The notes beneath the pieces are model-generated. The model saw nothing but the letters and a program-made list of their open reading frames with translations, did not search any database and had not been told where the DNA came from. A program made the translations under genes and the position numbers. From Musa acuminata AAA Group (Eukaryota; Streptophyta; Magnoliopsida; Zingiberales; Musaceae), in NCBI RefSeq assembly GCF_036884655.1, contig NC_088359.1, forward strand, positions 15,047,501 to 15,111,500: 64,000 nt of DNA, in the 5' to 3' direction. Below are positions 54,581 to 64,000 of the stretch, piece by piece (position 1 is the first letter of the stretch; each line of letters begins with the position of its first letter).

Positions 54581-55230
54581 TTCATCTCTCTAAGAATATG
54601 ACCTGAAGAGAAAAAATATTGGCAAGCCTTGATCACATCATTTCTAATAATAGACCAAGCAGTTTGGTAAAATTCAGCTGGAAATCCATCTGGACCTGGG
54701 CTTTTGTGCTTTGGTGACTTAATTGGGGCATTGAGGATTGAAATAGCTTCCGAATAAAGTTTTCTAGTCGGCTCCACATGGATGTTATTAGGTTTCCCAG
54801 CTTGATTGAGTAAGGAATAAAAAAATTGCTCTATGTGTGCTTTAACCTCATCTAAATTCTCAATAAGATTATCATCTTTGTCTTTGCATTTGCTGATACG
54901 GTTAACAGCCCTTCGAGTAGCAATTGAAGCATAGAAAAATTTAGTATTGGAATCCCCTAGTGTAAGCCAATGCTGTCGAGATTTCTGTTTTGCAAAACTT
55001 TCCTCCTATTTTAAGGCTTGCATGAAGATATTTCTGGCTTCTGTCTCTTTGTAAATAATATTCTCATCATTTGGCTGAAGTTGCAGCTCATGTTGCAATG
55101 ACATTAGTTCATTTCTGCAAAATTGAACTCTGGTGGTAATATTGCCAAAGGTATTTGTATTCCACTCCTTTAGTGCTGCTTTACAGGTTTTGAGCTTTTG
55201 ACATAAGATGTAAGGGGGGGATCCATGCAC
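54562..55230 (-). pseudogene. LINE ORF2 inter-domain region
   Basis: Links endonuclease and RT. It contains CQKLKTCKAALKEWNTNTFGNI, the QHWLTLGDSNTKFFYASIATRR motif typical of plant LINEs (around 54960), and SPGPDGFPAEFYQTAW just upstream of RT. Split by two or three stops. Confidence 0.8.
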
Positions 55231-55266
55231 ATTAACATTCCAAGCAGATTTGATAACATCAAGAAA

Positions 55267-56040
55267 TTAAGGATGAGTACTCCACATGTTAAAGAATCTA
55301 AACGGTTTCTTGCCTCTTGGTGTCACTTTGTCTGCATGTATATACTTTAAAGAATAGTCAGAAAACAAAAGAGCACCATACTCAAGAAGTGAATCTGGAT
55401 AAACTGTTAACCATTCATGATTAATCAAACACCTATCAAGTCGAGCCATTATTTTTCTGTTAGCAGCACCTTGATTACTCCAGGAGAGCCAATTACCCAC
55501 AGATTTCATATCAAACAATGCTGCAATGTCAATGTAATCATTAAAACTTTGATGTTGGCTTTCTGAAAGTTGTCTACCCCCCTCTTTTTTATTTGTGTAC
55601 CAAACAATATTAAAGTCTCCAAGAACAATCCAAGGTACATTGAGACAGCCATTTACAATATTAGTCAGGTAAGACCAAAGAGTATTTCTTTCTTGCATAC
55701 TGTTTGAAGCATATATACCAGTGAAATTGAATTGACAGCCATTCTTTTTGTCCTCTACCTTAAGATGAATGAATTGATCAATAGCAGAAATAAACCAAGC
55801 ATTAATAGAGTTAGGATGTCATAAGATCCATATTCTACCAAAAGTTTCATTTGAGTCATTGGTAAACAGTTTTGCGTCCGGCCATATAAAATTCTTTTGA
55901 GCTTGAACGCGCGATTGTTTAATTTTCGTTTCCACTAGAATAACAATATCACATGCGACAGACTTGATTATTCTGTTGAGCTCCCGACATTTCTCAGGCT
56001 TATTAAGTCCGCGAACATTCCAGTATGTTATCTTCATCAT
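55267..56040 (-). pseudogene. LINE ORF2 endonuclease (EEP family)
   Basis: Starts MMKITYWNVRGLNKPEK. Apurinic-endonuclease motifs: WNVRGL (Asn), LVETKI (Glu), WIVLGDFNIV, ARLDRCLI, and LLFSDYSL, where the usual catalytic His of SDH is Tyr. One TAA or TAG near 55819 interrupts it. The role would be nicking target DNA for target-primed reverse transcription; probably inactive. Confidence 0.85.
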
Positions 56041-56075
56041 TAATAAACAAATGAAAAGGTGGTAAGGTATTCATC

Positions 56076-57525
56076 CTACGATTTTGGATGGACTGTACCA
56101 TCCTTTTTCTTATCCTTCGGTTTTGTATTTTCCTCCCGCACAATATCCTTACCTTTTATGGCTTTATTCCTATATTTATCCACTTCATCTACAGCTTGCA
56201 GATTTTTAAACTTTAAAATACCTTGAATCATGTGGTCTTGATTGGCAGGGTTTGTTGAAGCACGATAAGATTGTTGAAGCACAATATCCTGGATAGTACT
56301 TGTTGGAGCAGCCTGGCTAGAGAGGTTTGTTGGGGCATGAGTTTGTTGAGACAGAATATCCTTGTTGGCGATGTTTGTTGTGGCCTGAGTTTGTTGAGGA
56401 AGAATATCCTTGCTGGCGAGATTTGTTTGGGCCTGAGTTCGTTGAGCTATTGTGGATGGATCCGAAGATATTGGAAGAGATGAAGTTTCTGACTTATGCT
56501 TCTCCTGTCCACTAGTACCATGGGAAACTTTTGTTGTGGAAGGCTCATACATTATAGGAAGAGGTATAGTTTTGGATTTGTCCTTCTGTCCGCAGTGCTG
56601 TCCTTACGAGTCGGAATGCTCAATAATCTTCGCCACCATCAGTGCTATTGTCATTAGAGAAGACTCGCTTTGTTGCTGAGGCGCTTGACGTGGTCGATAG
56701 ACCTTTGTGATCGGTTTTGGAGTTTGCTGACAAGCTCAATTTGCATGACCAAACGATAAGCAATGCTGACATCGTTGTGGCTTCCAGGAATATGAGACAT
56801 GTACCTTCCGAGTGTTCCCGTCAAGATCACGATAGAAAACCTCATTTGGAAGATCTTCGTCGGAAGAAACCAGTACGCATACTTGTGCAAATGCCAATCT
56901 CGTCTGAGCTGCTGTTGCTTTGTCGATGTAGAGTGGTTGTCCCAGAGTGCTGCATAACTTTGCAATAAAACGTCGACTCAAAAGATGCAGAGGAAGACCT
57001 TGAAAGGATACCCATAATGGAATAGACTGTAGACTATCTAATTCCAAACGGACATCAGGAGACCAGCGTTATCGAATCATTGGATGGCCGCGAATAGTCC
57101 AGAATCCTTCGAGGACCCGTTGTAAATCTTCTTCAGAGTATAGCTTGCAAACAAAGAATCCGTTCTCCAGCATATGAAGATCAAATGATGATATTCCCCA
57201 TCGAGTTTTGATAAATGAGGATAGTGGGAAATAAGATGTTTTGAGACCTACCACATAGCCAACAATCGCCATAGTCCATGTCTCAATAAGCTCTGCTGAA
57301 TCAGCAGTCTCGTATACAGCAATCTTCTTATCAGCCTGAACTTTTGGAGTAAAGAATTCCAAGCTTAGATCCGGACTTCCAACCGGGAGCTTTGAAGAGG
57401 CTAGTCCAAGGCCGAGGGTCACTAGAAATGAGGGCAGGCTGCCGCGATCTAGAGCGCGACCTACTTCGATACATCGTATCAACCCTCCCGCCGCTGTCGC
57501 CAGCCCTAGGGGCCGTCACTGCCAT
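56076..57525 (-). pseudogene. LINE ORF1 (DUF4283-like domain, CCHC knuckle, repeat-rich tail)
   Basis: Start MAVTAPRAGDSGG at 57525; the RS-rich N-terminus shifts frame near 57400. 57482-57069 holds a DUF4283-like RNA-binding region (FVCKLYSEEDLQRVLEGFWTIRGHPMI). 57047-56736 continues with IPLWVSFQGLPLHLLS, GNTRKVHVSYSWKP and the knuckle CQHCLSFGHAN, interrupted by a TGA within the knuckle. 56552-56076 is a Q/T/N-rich tail with repeated units (QTNLASKDILPQQTQA) and a basic end. Confidence 0.78.
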
Positions 57526-58060
57526 GTTTGATCCCTCTTTTGGTCACCACTACAGAATCGTCTCCATAGGGAAAAGCCACCGCCGCAGTATATTCGCCGC
57601 TACAGTACCGTCGCCCTAGGGAGATCTAGTCGCCTCGTCGCCCTTAGGGAGAAGCCGATGCTGCAGGAGATCCGATCACCACTAAGGGAGATCAGATCGT
57701 TGCTATAGTACCGTCGGCTGAATGCCAACGCTGCAAAAGTCAGATCGTCCTAAGGAGATCTCGTCGCCGCTATAGTGTCATCGTCGCTACAGTACCGTCG
57801 CTGCTACAGTGTCGTCGCCGCCGCTACAGTGCCGTCGCCCTTGGGAAACAACCGACGCTGCAGGAAACCGCTACAGTGTCGTCGCCCGTCGCCCGTGAGA
57901 GAAAGCCAACGCTACAGGAGTCAGATCGCCTTAGGGAGATCTAGCTGCCACTACAGTGTTGTCGCCGCTATAGTGGTCGCCCTAGATCTGGTCGCCGCTA
58001 CAGTATCGTTGCCGCTACACTGGTCACCGCTACAGTGTCATCGCCGCTGCAGTGGTCGCC
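57526..58060 (-). other. 5' UTR of LINE L with GCGGCGAC/ACTGTAGC repeats
   Basis: About 535 bp, GC-rich. On the plus strand it is dominated by tcgccgctacagt words (more than a dozen degenerate copies) and by tagggagatc blocks. It lies between the TSD and ORF1, so it is the LINE 5' UTR and probable internal promoter region. No ORF of its own. Confidence 0.7.
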
Positions 58061-58108
58061 ATTTGAGAAATACCTAAAGCATTCACTTTTGTGTGTCAAA
58101 AAATAAGT

Positions 58109-58291
58109 CTATATGTATCTACTATAATCATCCATGATGACAAATGCGTATTTGCTACCTCCTAGACTTGATGTAGAAATTGGTTTGAACAAGTCCATAT
58201 AGATCAATTGCAAAGGTCTATAGGTGCTTATTTGGTTCTTATGTTTGAAGCTACCTTTTATTTGTTTTCCTAGTTGACATGCATCACACAC
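58109..58291 (-). pseudogene. pol: copia H integrase N-terminal part
   Basis: CDACQLGKQIKGSFK ... LQLIYMDLFKPISTSSLGGSKYAFVIMDDYSRY: the end of the pre-integrase zinc finger and the start of the integrase core. The rest of the core is 42585-42880. From 58292 to 58800 the GAG-pre-integrase domain is readable but broken by stops. Confidence 0.78.
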
Positions 58292-58855
58292 ATTATCTTT
58301 GACGAACTTGATATGATAAATTCCTCTTACAAGTTCTTTAGATAAAATTTAAGAAATTAGTTTCATGCTAGCATGACCAAATCTCCTATGCCAAAGCCAA
58401 GCATCGTTATTTAAAATCGAAAAACATATTTCATTACAAAGATCATTAATATCAATAGTGTATACATTATTTTATTTTAGAGCAATCATAGATGTGTTTT
58501 TATGTGATTTTTCTATAATACAAGCATTATATTCAAATTCAACAATATATCCTTTATCACACAATTGACTAATGCTCAAAAGATTATGCTTTAAGCCATC
58601 AACTAATAATACATCTTCAATAAAAAAGTTGGATGTGTTACCTATAGTTCCTTTGCCAATGATTTTACCCTTGTTGTTGTCCTCGAATGTGACATATCCT
58701 TTGTCTAGGCTAGTGAGCTTAGAAAATTAAGATGGATCTCTAGTCATATGCCTTGAGCATCCACTATCAAGGTACCATCTCTTGCTCCTAGCTTGTGATG
58801 GTATACGTTTCTACAAAAGAGGATGATTTTTAGGTACCCATTTGACCTTGGGTGC

Positions 58856-59347
58856 CTAAAAAATCGATCGGCTTAACTTATCATTTTGCATGAAATTTTT
58901 TACGGTTCCTTTAGGAACCCAAATCAATTTGTGTGGACTACACTTCTTAAATGGACAATGATAAGCTATATGTCCAAGTTCGTAATAAAAGTTGCATTTG
59001 TTTTGGGGTAAAATATGTAAGGTAGGGCCTTTAACAAAGGTGGTTGGATTTTGGTGAGAGCTACTCACAAATCCGATTCCACTTTTTTTATGAACGTGAT
59101 CCTTATTGGTAAGGATCATGTTCAAGGACTTGCTACTAACCTCAAATTTTTCTAAGGTTTCTTTGAGTAGCAAGTTTTCCTTTCTAAGTGTTTCTACTTC
59201 ATGGCATTTCGTATATGGAGCCGAACTATCATTATGCTCAACTTTTAATCTATTATAATCACTATCAAGATAATCATGCTCCTTTTTTAATAATTTATAG
59301 TTTTTTACTAATTGATTTGCATTCATCAAATAAATCATAAAAAGCAT
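58856..59347 (-). pseudogene. gag: copia H gag C-terminal part
   Basis: 163 codons with a coiled coil (LVKNYKLLKKEHDYL) and a degenerate second knuckle CNFYYELGHIAYHC (one Cys changed to Tyr), then HKLIWVPKGTVKNFM. Confidence 0.75.
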
Positions 59348-60242
59348 TTAATAGTTCATCAAATGATAAATTTGCATCAATTGAACTTATTACCTCATCT
59401 CCAATAGCCATTAGTGCATAGTGAGCAACTTGCACGGTGTTGGTTACCTCCTCTTCTTCGGATGCACTAGAGTCCTCCCATGTTGCTTTGAGAGCCTTTT
59501 TCTTTGGTGTGTGTCCTCTTCTTGACATGACTTGGGGACATTCGTTCTTATAGTGTCCCGGATTCTTGTATTCGTAACATAGTACTTGATCATTCTTGGG
59601 TTCAAATTTATTTTTAGTGTCATGTTGAAATTTATTCATTCTTATGAATTTTTTAAATTTCCTTGTTAAAAGTGCCAAGTCGTCATCAAGGTCCTCATCA
59701 CTTGAGTTTTCTTTCAAGTGGTCTTCTTGGGTTCTTAGTGTCATATCCTTCCTGTTCTTTGGAATGGTGTCCTCAAGCTCTTCATGAGCTTTACAAGTCA
59801 TCTCATAGGTCATTAGTGACCCAATTAGTTCTTCGAGAGGAAAATTATTTATATCTTTGGCCTCTTGAATTGCCGTAACTTTAGGGTCCCAACTCTTTGG
59901 AAAGGATCTTAAAACTTTATTAACGAGTTCAAAATCCGAGAAACCTTTACCAAGTCCTTTTAGACCATTGACGACATCCGTAAATCGAGTGTACATATCT
60001 CCAATGGTCTCACTCGGTTTCATCCGAAATAACTCATAAGTGTGCACTAAAAGATTAATTTTCGACTCCTTCACTCTATGAGTGCCTTCATGAGTCACTT
60101 CGAGTGTGTGCCAAATAGTAAAAGCTATTTCATAAATCGACACTCGATTAAACTCGTTTTTATCTAATGCACAAAACAAGGCATTCATAGCCTTAGCATT
60201 TAAAGTGAAAGTCTTCTTCTCCAACTCATTCCAATCGTTCAT
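59295..60242 (-). pseudogene. gag: copia H gag N-terminal part
   Basis: 315 codons of capsid (NALFCALDKNEFNRVS, FRMKPSETIGDMYTRFTDVVNGLKG, VLRSFPKSWDPKVTAIQEAKD, EELIGSLMTYEMTCKA) and knuckle CYEYKNPGHYKNEC, with the second Cys lost. The true start would be near 60403 (MVFIDNQKSHSITHP), but a stop and a frameshift precede 60242. Confidence 0.8.
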
Positions 60243-60457
60243 TGGAAGAGAAGACTTTTGAAAACCATTTTCGACAACGTTTCAAAGCTCAAAATCCATT
60301 GAAATCAAGAAGATCCTCATTCTAGTCTTCCAATATGTGTAATACGTTCCATTGAACATGGACGGATGTGTAATTGAATGACTCTTTTGGTTGTCGATAA
60401 ATACCATCTCTCTTGGGTTTTAAACCAAATGAGAGTGAACCGAGCTCTGATACCAAT

Positions 60458-61540
60458 TGTTAGGATTAAGAGCGGTACTAAGAGGTGGAGGGGGGGGGGT
60501 GGGGGTGAATTAGGGCAGCGGAAAACTTTTATGATTTCAAAAGTTTACGTTTTGATTAAAGCCAATTCTGACGAAAATTGTTTCGTAAGAAGTTTAATTT
60601 GAAAGCATATGTGAGTATAGAGAAGGTAGTAAGAAGGTAATGTAGCTTGCAGTAATGAAACATGCACAATTGAAAAGCAAACCAGAATTTAGAGTAGTTC
60701 GGTCTTTGTGACCTGCATCCACTTTTGAATTCCTCCTCCGTCGAGATCACATGCGTCCACTAATGGCCTTTCTTCAATAGGTGAAGACTAACCACCTCTT
60801 ACAATGCTTTCTCCTTTTCACGGGTTTAGGAGAGAACCCATATAAGTCTCACACCTCTCTTGAATGATCTCAAAACTTAGAAAGGGAGGAGGAGAACTCT
60901 AGCACTTGCTTACAACACTTTTACACCCCAAAAACTCAAGAATATCTCAATGCTTTCATGCCCTTTCATGCAAGAAAGGGTGAGATTTTTATAGGTCCCA
61001 ATGGCTTCAAAAATGGAGCTAAAATGTGTCTAATCTTGGATTTTCGGGGTCCTGGCGGTTCCACCGCCATTACTGGGCGGTACCACCACCTGACACCTGA
61101 CACTAGGCAGTACTACCGCTCAGTTTGGGCAGTACCACCATCTGACAGAGCTCGAAGACCGAGCTCTGGCGGTACTATCGCTTGACAAGGGCGGTACCAC
61201 TACTGGCAGCAATAACTATCAACGGTACCACCGCCCAGCCTGGGCGGTGCCACTGCTCAGACCACTTGGGGCGCTGCTTTCCAAGTGGTGCCACCGCCGT
61301 CCAGGAATTCAGTATCATGGATGGGCCTTGACTCCAGCCCAAACCATCCCAACTTCGAGCCCAGTTGGCCCCTAACAGAGTTGTTGGGATTACCTCCCAA
61401 ATCAACTCTAATTATCGTTCTAACTACAATTAAGGCAAGCATGGTCCGGTATGTTGATTTTTCACTTCGACGAACTTTTCGACGAGTCTTCCAGTGAGCT
61501 TCCAGCGAACTCTCGATTAACTCTCGGCTAGTCTTCCGGT
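60458..61540 (-). repeat. 5' LTR of copia H (truncated by K)
   Basis: Begins TGTTAGGATTAAG next to the PBS. 1083 bp are visible, including a G10 run at about 60491, a GGCGGT-type array (about 61050-61305), and the aattaaggcaagc/ttccggcga outer region. The terminal ttcaaca is not reached, because LTR K starts at 61541. Confidence 0.8.
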
Positions 61541-62270
61541 TGTTAGAATCAAGAGCGGCACTAAGAGGGCGGCGGGTGAATTAGTGCAGTGGAAAACTTT
61601 CGTTATTTCAAAAAAAACTCGTTTCGATTAAAACCGATTCTGACGAGAATGATTTCAATTCAATCCGTTTCGGAAAGAATTTAAACTTGAAAGCTTTCGT
61701 GAAAGTGCAAGAAAGACTAAGATAATTTGCAGTAATGTAAATTGCACAAACAAAAAGCATTGATTTAGTAAAGTCTTTGTACGATGAAAGCCAATCTCAG
61801 AAGATGTTTACGTGAATGCATATGTAGACATAGTTAAAGCATAGTAAGGAGGAGAGGCAGTTTGCTATAAAAGAAAGTTGCTCAAAGTAAATGCAAGTCG
61901 AGTTTTAGAGTGGTTCGGTTAATGTGACCTACATCCACTTTCGGCTTCCTCCTTCGATAAGGTCACCGGCGTCCACTAGAGGCCTTCCTTCAATAGGCGA
62001 AGGCCAACCACCTTTTACAGCTTTTCTCCTTTTGTCGGGTTTAGGAGACAACCCTTATAAGTTTCGCTCCTCTTTCTTAGATGGTTACAAGGCTAAGAGA
62101 TGAAGGAGGAGAACTCTAACTTTTACAACACTTTAAGGTTCAAGAACACAAGATTTGCTAATAGATTTCGTACCCTTTCATGTAGGAAAGGATGGGGTTT
62201 TTATAGGCCCCAATGGCTTTAAAAATGGAGCCAAAAAGTGTCTAATCCCGGATTTCCGGGGTCCTAGCCC
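61541..62270 (-). repeat. Partial copia LTR K
   Basis: Starts TGTTAGAATCAAGAGCGGC and runs parallel to the H LTR through the tataggccccaatggc region. It is cut at about 62270 in ggggtcctagc, where gypsy remnant N begins. It is a solo LTR or the 3' LTR of a minus-strand copia inserted in the H LTR. Confidence 0.75.
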
Positions 62271-63333
62271 ATAGGTTGCCATCACCGCAGCCTCAACCCC
62301 GCTGCCCGGCGATTGCCTCTTGGGTCGCAGCAGTAGTAGCCATATCGACGCAGTCACCTTCCAGCCTCGACGCTCTCACCCCATGCAGCAACAGAAACAG
62401 AGCATCAACTCTTCCTCCAATGCAGCGATCGTAGCACTGCCCTCGACATCCACCTTCTCAGCAACTTTGCATCAACAATGCTGATGCCCTTAACTGACAT
62501 CAAAAACAGGAGTTGAGATTACAGATTTGCAGTCATACATAATGGATACTAATAATTCAGTGAAAGCACTAATGGAAGCATTGAAAACCAGAATTGAGAA
62601 TCATCTACAAGAAACCCTTCATGATCTCAAAAAGAGCCTAATGGAGAGCCTCAGCAAATTTCAATAAGATGGGGGCTCAAGTTCTACGTTGCACAGATAT
62701 GAAAATACAGGAAAAAGGCCCCAAGATTGTGACACAAATTACTCACACATGAAGGTGGAATTTCGTAGATGGAAAGATGGAGATCTGACCAATTGGATCT
62801 CTAAGGGACAAAATTTTTTTCTGGCATTTTCACAGAACTCCAGAAGAATCCAAGGTAGAAGTGGTCTCAATCCAGCTCGAGGGAGATGCACTCCAGTGGT
62901 ACGATTGGTATGAAACTGTCTACGGAGTTCCTTTGTGAGAGAAGTTCAAAAGAGAGCTTCTTGTTCGATTTGGCCCATCCGAATATGAGAATGTTGATGG
63001 CTAGCTCACCAAAATTCGTCAAACTTCCACAGTGTTGGAATATTAGAGTAGATTTGAAAGATTGTTAAATCAAGCTAGAGATTGGTCGGAACAATAACTT
63101 CTGGATTCATTTATTGAAGGGCTTAATCCAGAGATTCGATGTGAAGTTAAAGCTCGTCAACCCCGCACCATGATAGCTGCGATTTCATTTACATGCCTGC
63201 ATGAGGAAAAAATCAGCATGGAATATCATCAAAACAGAGGTGTCAATAAACAGGTGATCAGCAAGCAGCACACCCCATCTACTCCTAGTCGAAATCCTAT
63301 CACTTACAGACTAACCCAAGAAGATCTTAAAGA
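62271..63333 (+). mobile_element. Gypsy remnant N, related to M
   Basis: No LTR is present. It begins inside the C-rich leader (matching 40380 onward of M) and runs to gag, where it is cut by copia P. It keeps the central gag part that M has lost (KVEFRRWKDGDLTNWIS), so it is closer to the intact parent. Confidence 0.8.
62541..63333 (+). pseudogene. gag: N gag pseudogene
   Basis: ATG at 62541 (MDTNNSVKALMEALK). Interrupted by TAA after LSKFQ and by several further stops and shifts. Recognisable later blocks include IRQTSTVLEY-like, IEGLNPEIRCEVKARQP and RLTQEDLKD, before truncation at 63333. Confidence 0.75.
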
Positions 63334-63831
63334 TGTAAGAAATCACTGAAACAAACTTGTGTTTCTAAATCATTATAATAGAAACACAATAAAAACTAAT
63401 GCGGAAACAAAATAGCGTACCTCCAACCATTATTGTCAAAAATTTATGTAGAGGTTTCTTCTTGAACTTTGGCACTTCTCGGCTCAGAACTCTCGCTTTA
63501 GATGGTGTTGGAAAGCCTTTTTGCTTCAAAGAGATGATTGAGCCCAAGGACCAAAATCCTCATGTATATAAATGTTCTCCCATCGAGAACATTTATCATC
63601 ACCAATTCATAACATTCAAGAATTAATCCAAATTTATAATGTTTGGACCATAATGAAGAACTTTAATGATATTAAATATTTAATTTAATAATAACAGTTT
63701 CATGTATAAAGAATAAAAAATTGAAATCATTTAAATCATAATAAATGAAGAAATTCATGATAATGAATTATAAATCTTAATGAGAATAGTTATATTATTA
63801 TTAAATTAGATATTTAATAATAACGATTACA
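63334..63831 (-). repeat. 3' LTR of copia element P
   Basis: 498 bp with borders TGTAAGAAATC...AACGATTACA (inverted TGTAA/TTACA ends). Immediately to the right the minus strand reads ggaccaagtgggagaa, the PPT signature typical of many plant copia elements. It is unrelated in sequence to the other LTRs here. Inserted in N; the candidate TSD aaaga cannot be checked inside the window. Confidence 0.7.
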
Positions 63832-64000
63832 TTCTCCCACTTGGTCCATACGTTTATCTTAATAATTTGAATTAATCTTTCTCGAACAACTTTCTTAAGA
63901 AATAAATACATGAATCATAGCGATAAGTCCTCTAAGAGCGAGTATTATCATCCATATATCACGATGTATTTAGTTTCTTAATCTTAATGTGGTAATATTA
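63832..64000 (-). mobile_element. Copia element P, internal 3' end (runs off right edge)
   Basis: PPT complement (ttctcccacttggtcc) and AT-rich 3' internal sequence. No pol codons are reached within the window. Confidence 0.6.

Larger units (their letters stand above)
42881..58060 (-). mobile_element. Full-length L1-type LINE (L), interrupted by copia I
   Basis: A minus-strand LINE of about 5.8 kb after removing copia I. It has a 5' UTR (57526-58060), ORF1 with RNA-binding domain and knuckle (57525-56076), ORF2 with endonuclease, RT and C-terminal zf-RVT (56040 to 52973, then 43638-43109), a 3' UTR and a poly(A) tail (T10 at 42881-42890). The 14-15 bp TSD atttgagaaatacc(t) flanks it at 42867-42880 and 58061-58075, so the 5' end is complete. 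All ORFs carry stops. Confidence 0.92.
58061..60457 (-). mobile_element. Copia element H, third piece (gag to integrase start)
   Basis: Continues copia H after the LINE. It starts at the right TSD copy and contains the integrase start, GAG-pre-integrase, protease region and gag, then the PBS (60444-60455) and the 5' LTR. Confidence 0.88.

Noticed and set aside
57392..57619. Plus-strand ORF over LINE ORF1/5' UTR
   Set aside because: It is antisense to a recognisable LINE ORF1 and has no domain.

Overview
This window is plant nuclear DNA made essentially only of retrotransposons. I found no host gene, tRNA, rRNA or CRISPR array. The evidence is Ty1/copia and Ty3/gypsy chromovirus polyproteins, an L1-type LINE with a CCHC/endonuclease/RT organisation, LTRs bounded by TG...CA, PBS sites matching plant initiator tRNA-Met (TGGTATCAGAGC), and 5-bp target-site duplications. 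The element styles suggest a monocot, perhaps Musaceae (banana/ensete); that is inference from general resemblance only.

Layout. (1) 1-2355: minus-strand SIRE-like copia fragment (G), an exact copy of 33840-36194. (2) 2356-29171: a cluster of one chromovirus family. A (+, 2356-7675) is followed by a short copia-LTR remnant (Q, 7676-7792). Element C (+, 7793-29171) follows and is split by B (-, 7829-13212, TSD CTGCC) and by D (-, 14849-25860, TSD TATAT). D is itself split by E (+, 19077-24480, TSD TTGTC). (3) 29172-30035: the rest of copia LTR Q. (4) 30036-37625: copia F (-), with a complete 1557-bp 5' LTR. (5) 37626 to about 61540: an older copia, H (-). It is interrupted by the small gypsy-type element M (+, 38960-42579) and by a full-length LINE, L (-, 42881-58060, 15-bp TSD); L is in turn interrupted by copia I (+, 43639-52972). 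(6) 61541-64000: copia LTR K, an M-like gypsy remnant N, and the 3' LTR of another copia, P, running off the window.

Read together, this is a nested stack up to six levels deep (H contains F, then Q, C, D and E) plus a second branch (H contains L, which contains I). Most target duplications can still be read, so the insertion order can be reconstructed.

Biology. A, B, C and E share the same internal deletions: the RT catalytic core, most of integrase, and the GPY region. They therefore look like a defective, non-autonomous chromovirus lineage mobilised in trans. D alone keeps the RT, RNase H, integrase and chromodomain regions and resembles the autonomous partner, although D itself now carries nonsense codons and a frameshift. 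A and B form a 5.3-kb head-to-head inverted repeat with a spacer of about 150 bp. Copia I keeps an additional ORF downstream of pol. All coding regions are damaged; none is convincingly active today. The exact 2355-bp duplication at the left edge ends at a non-canonical junction and may be an assembly artefact.
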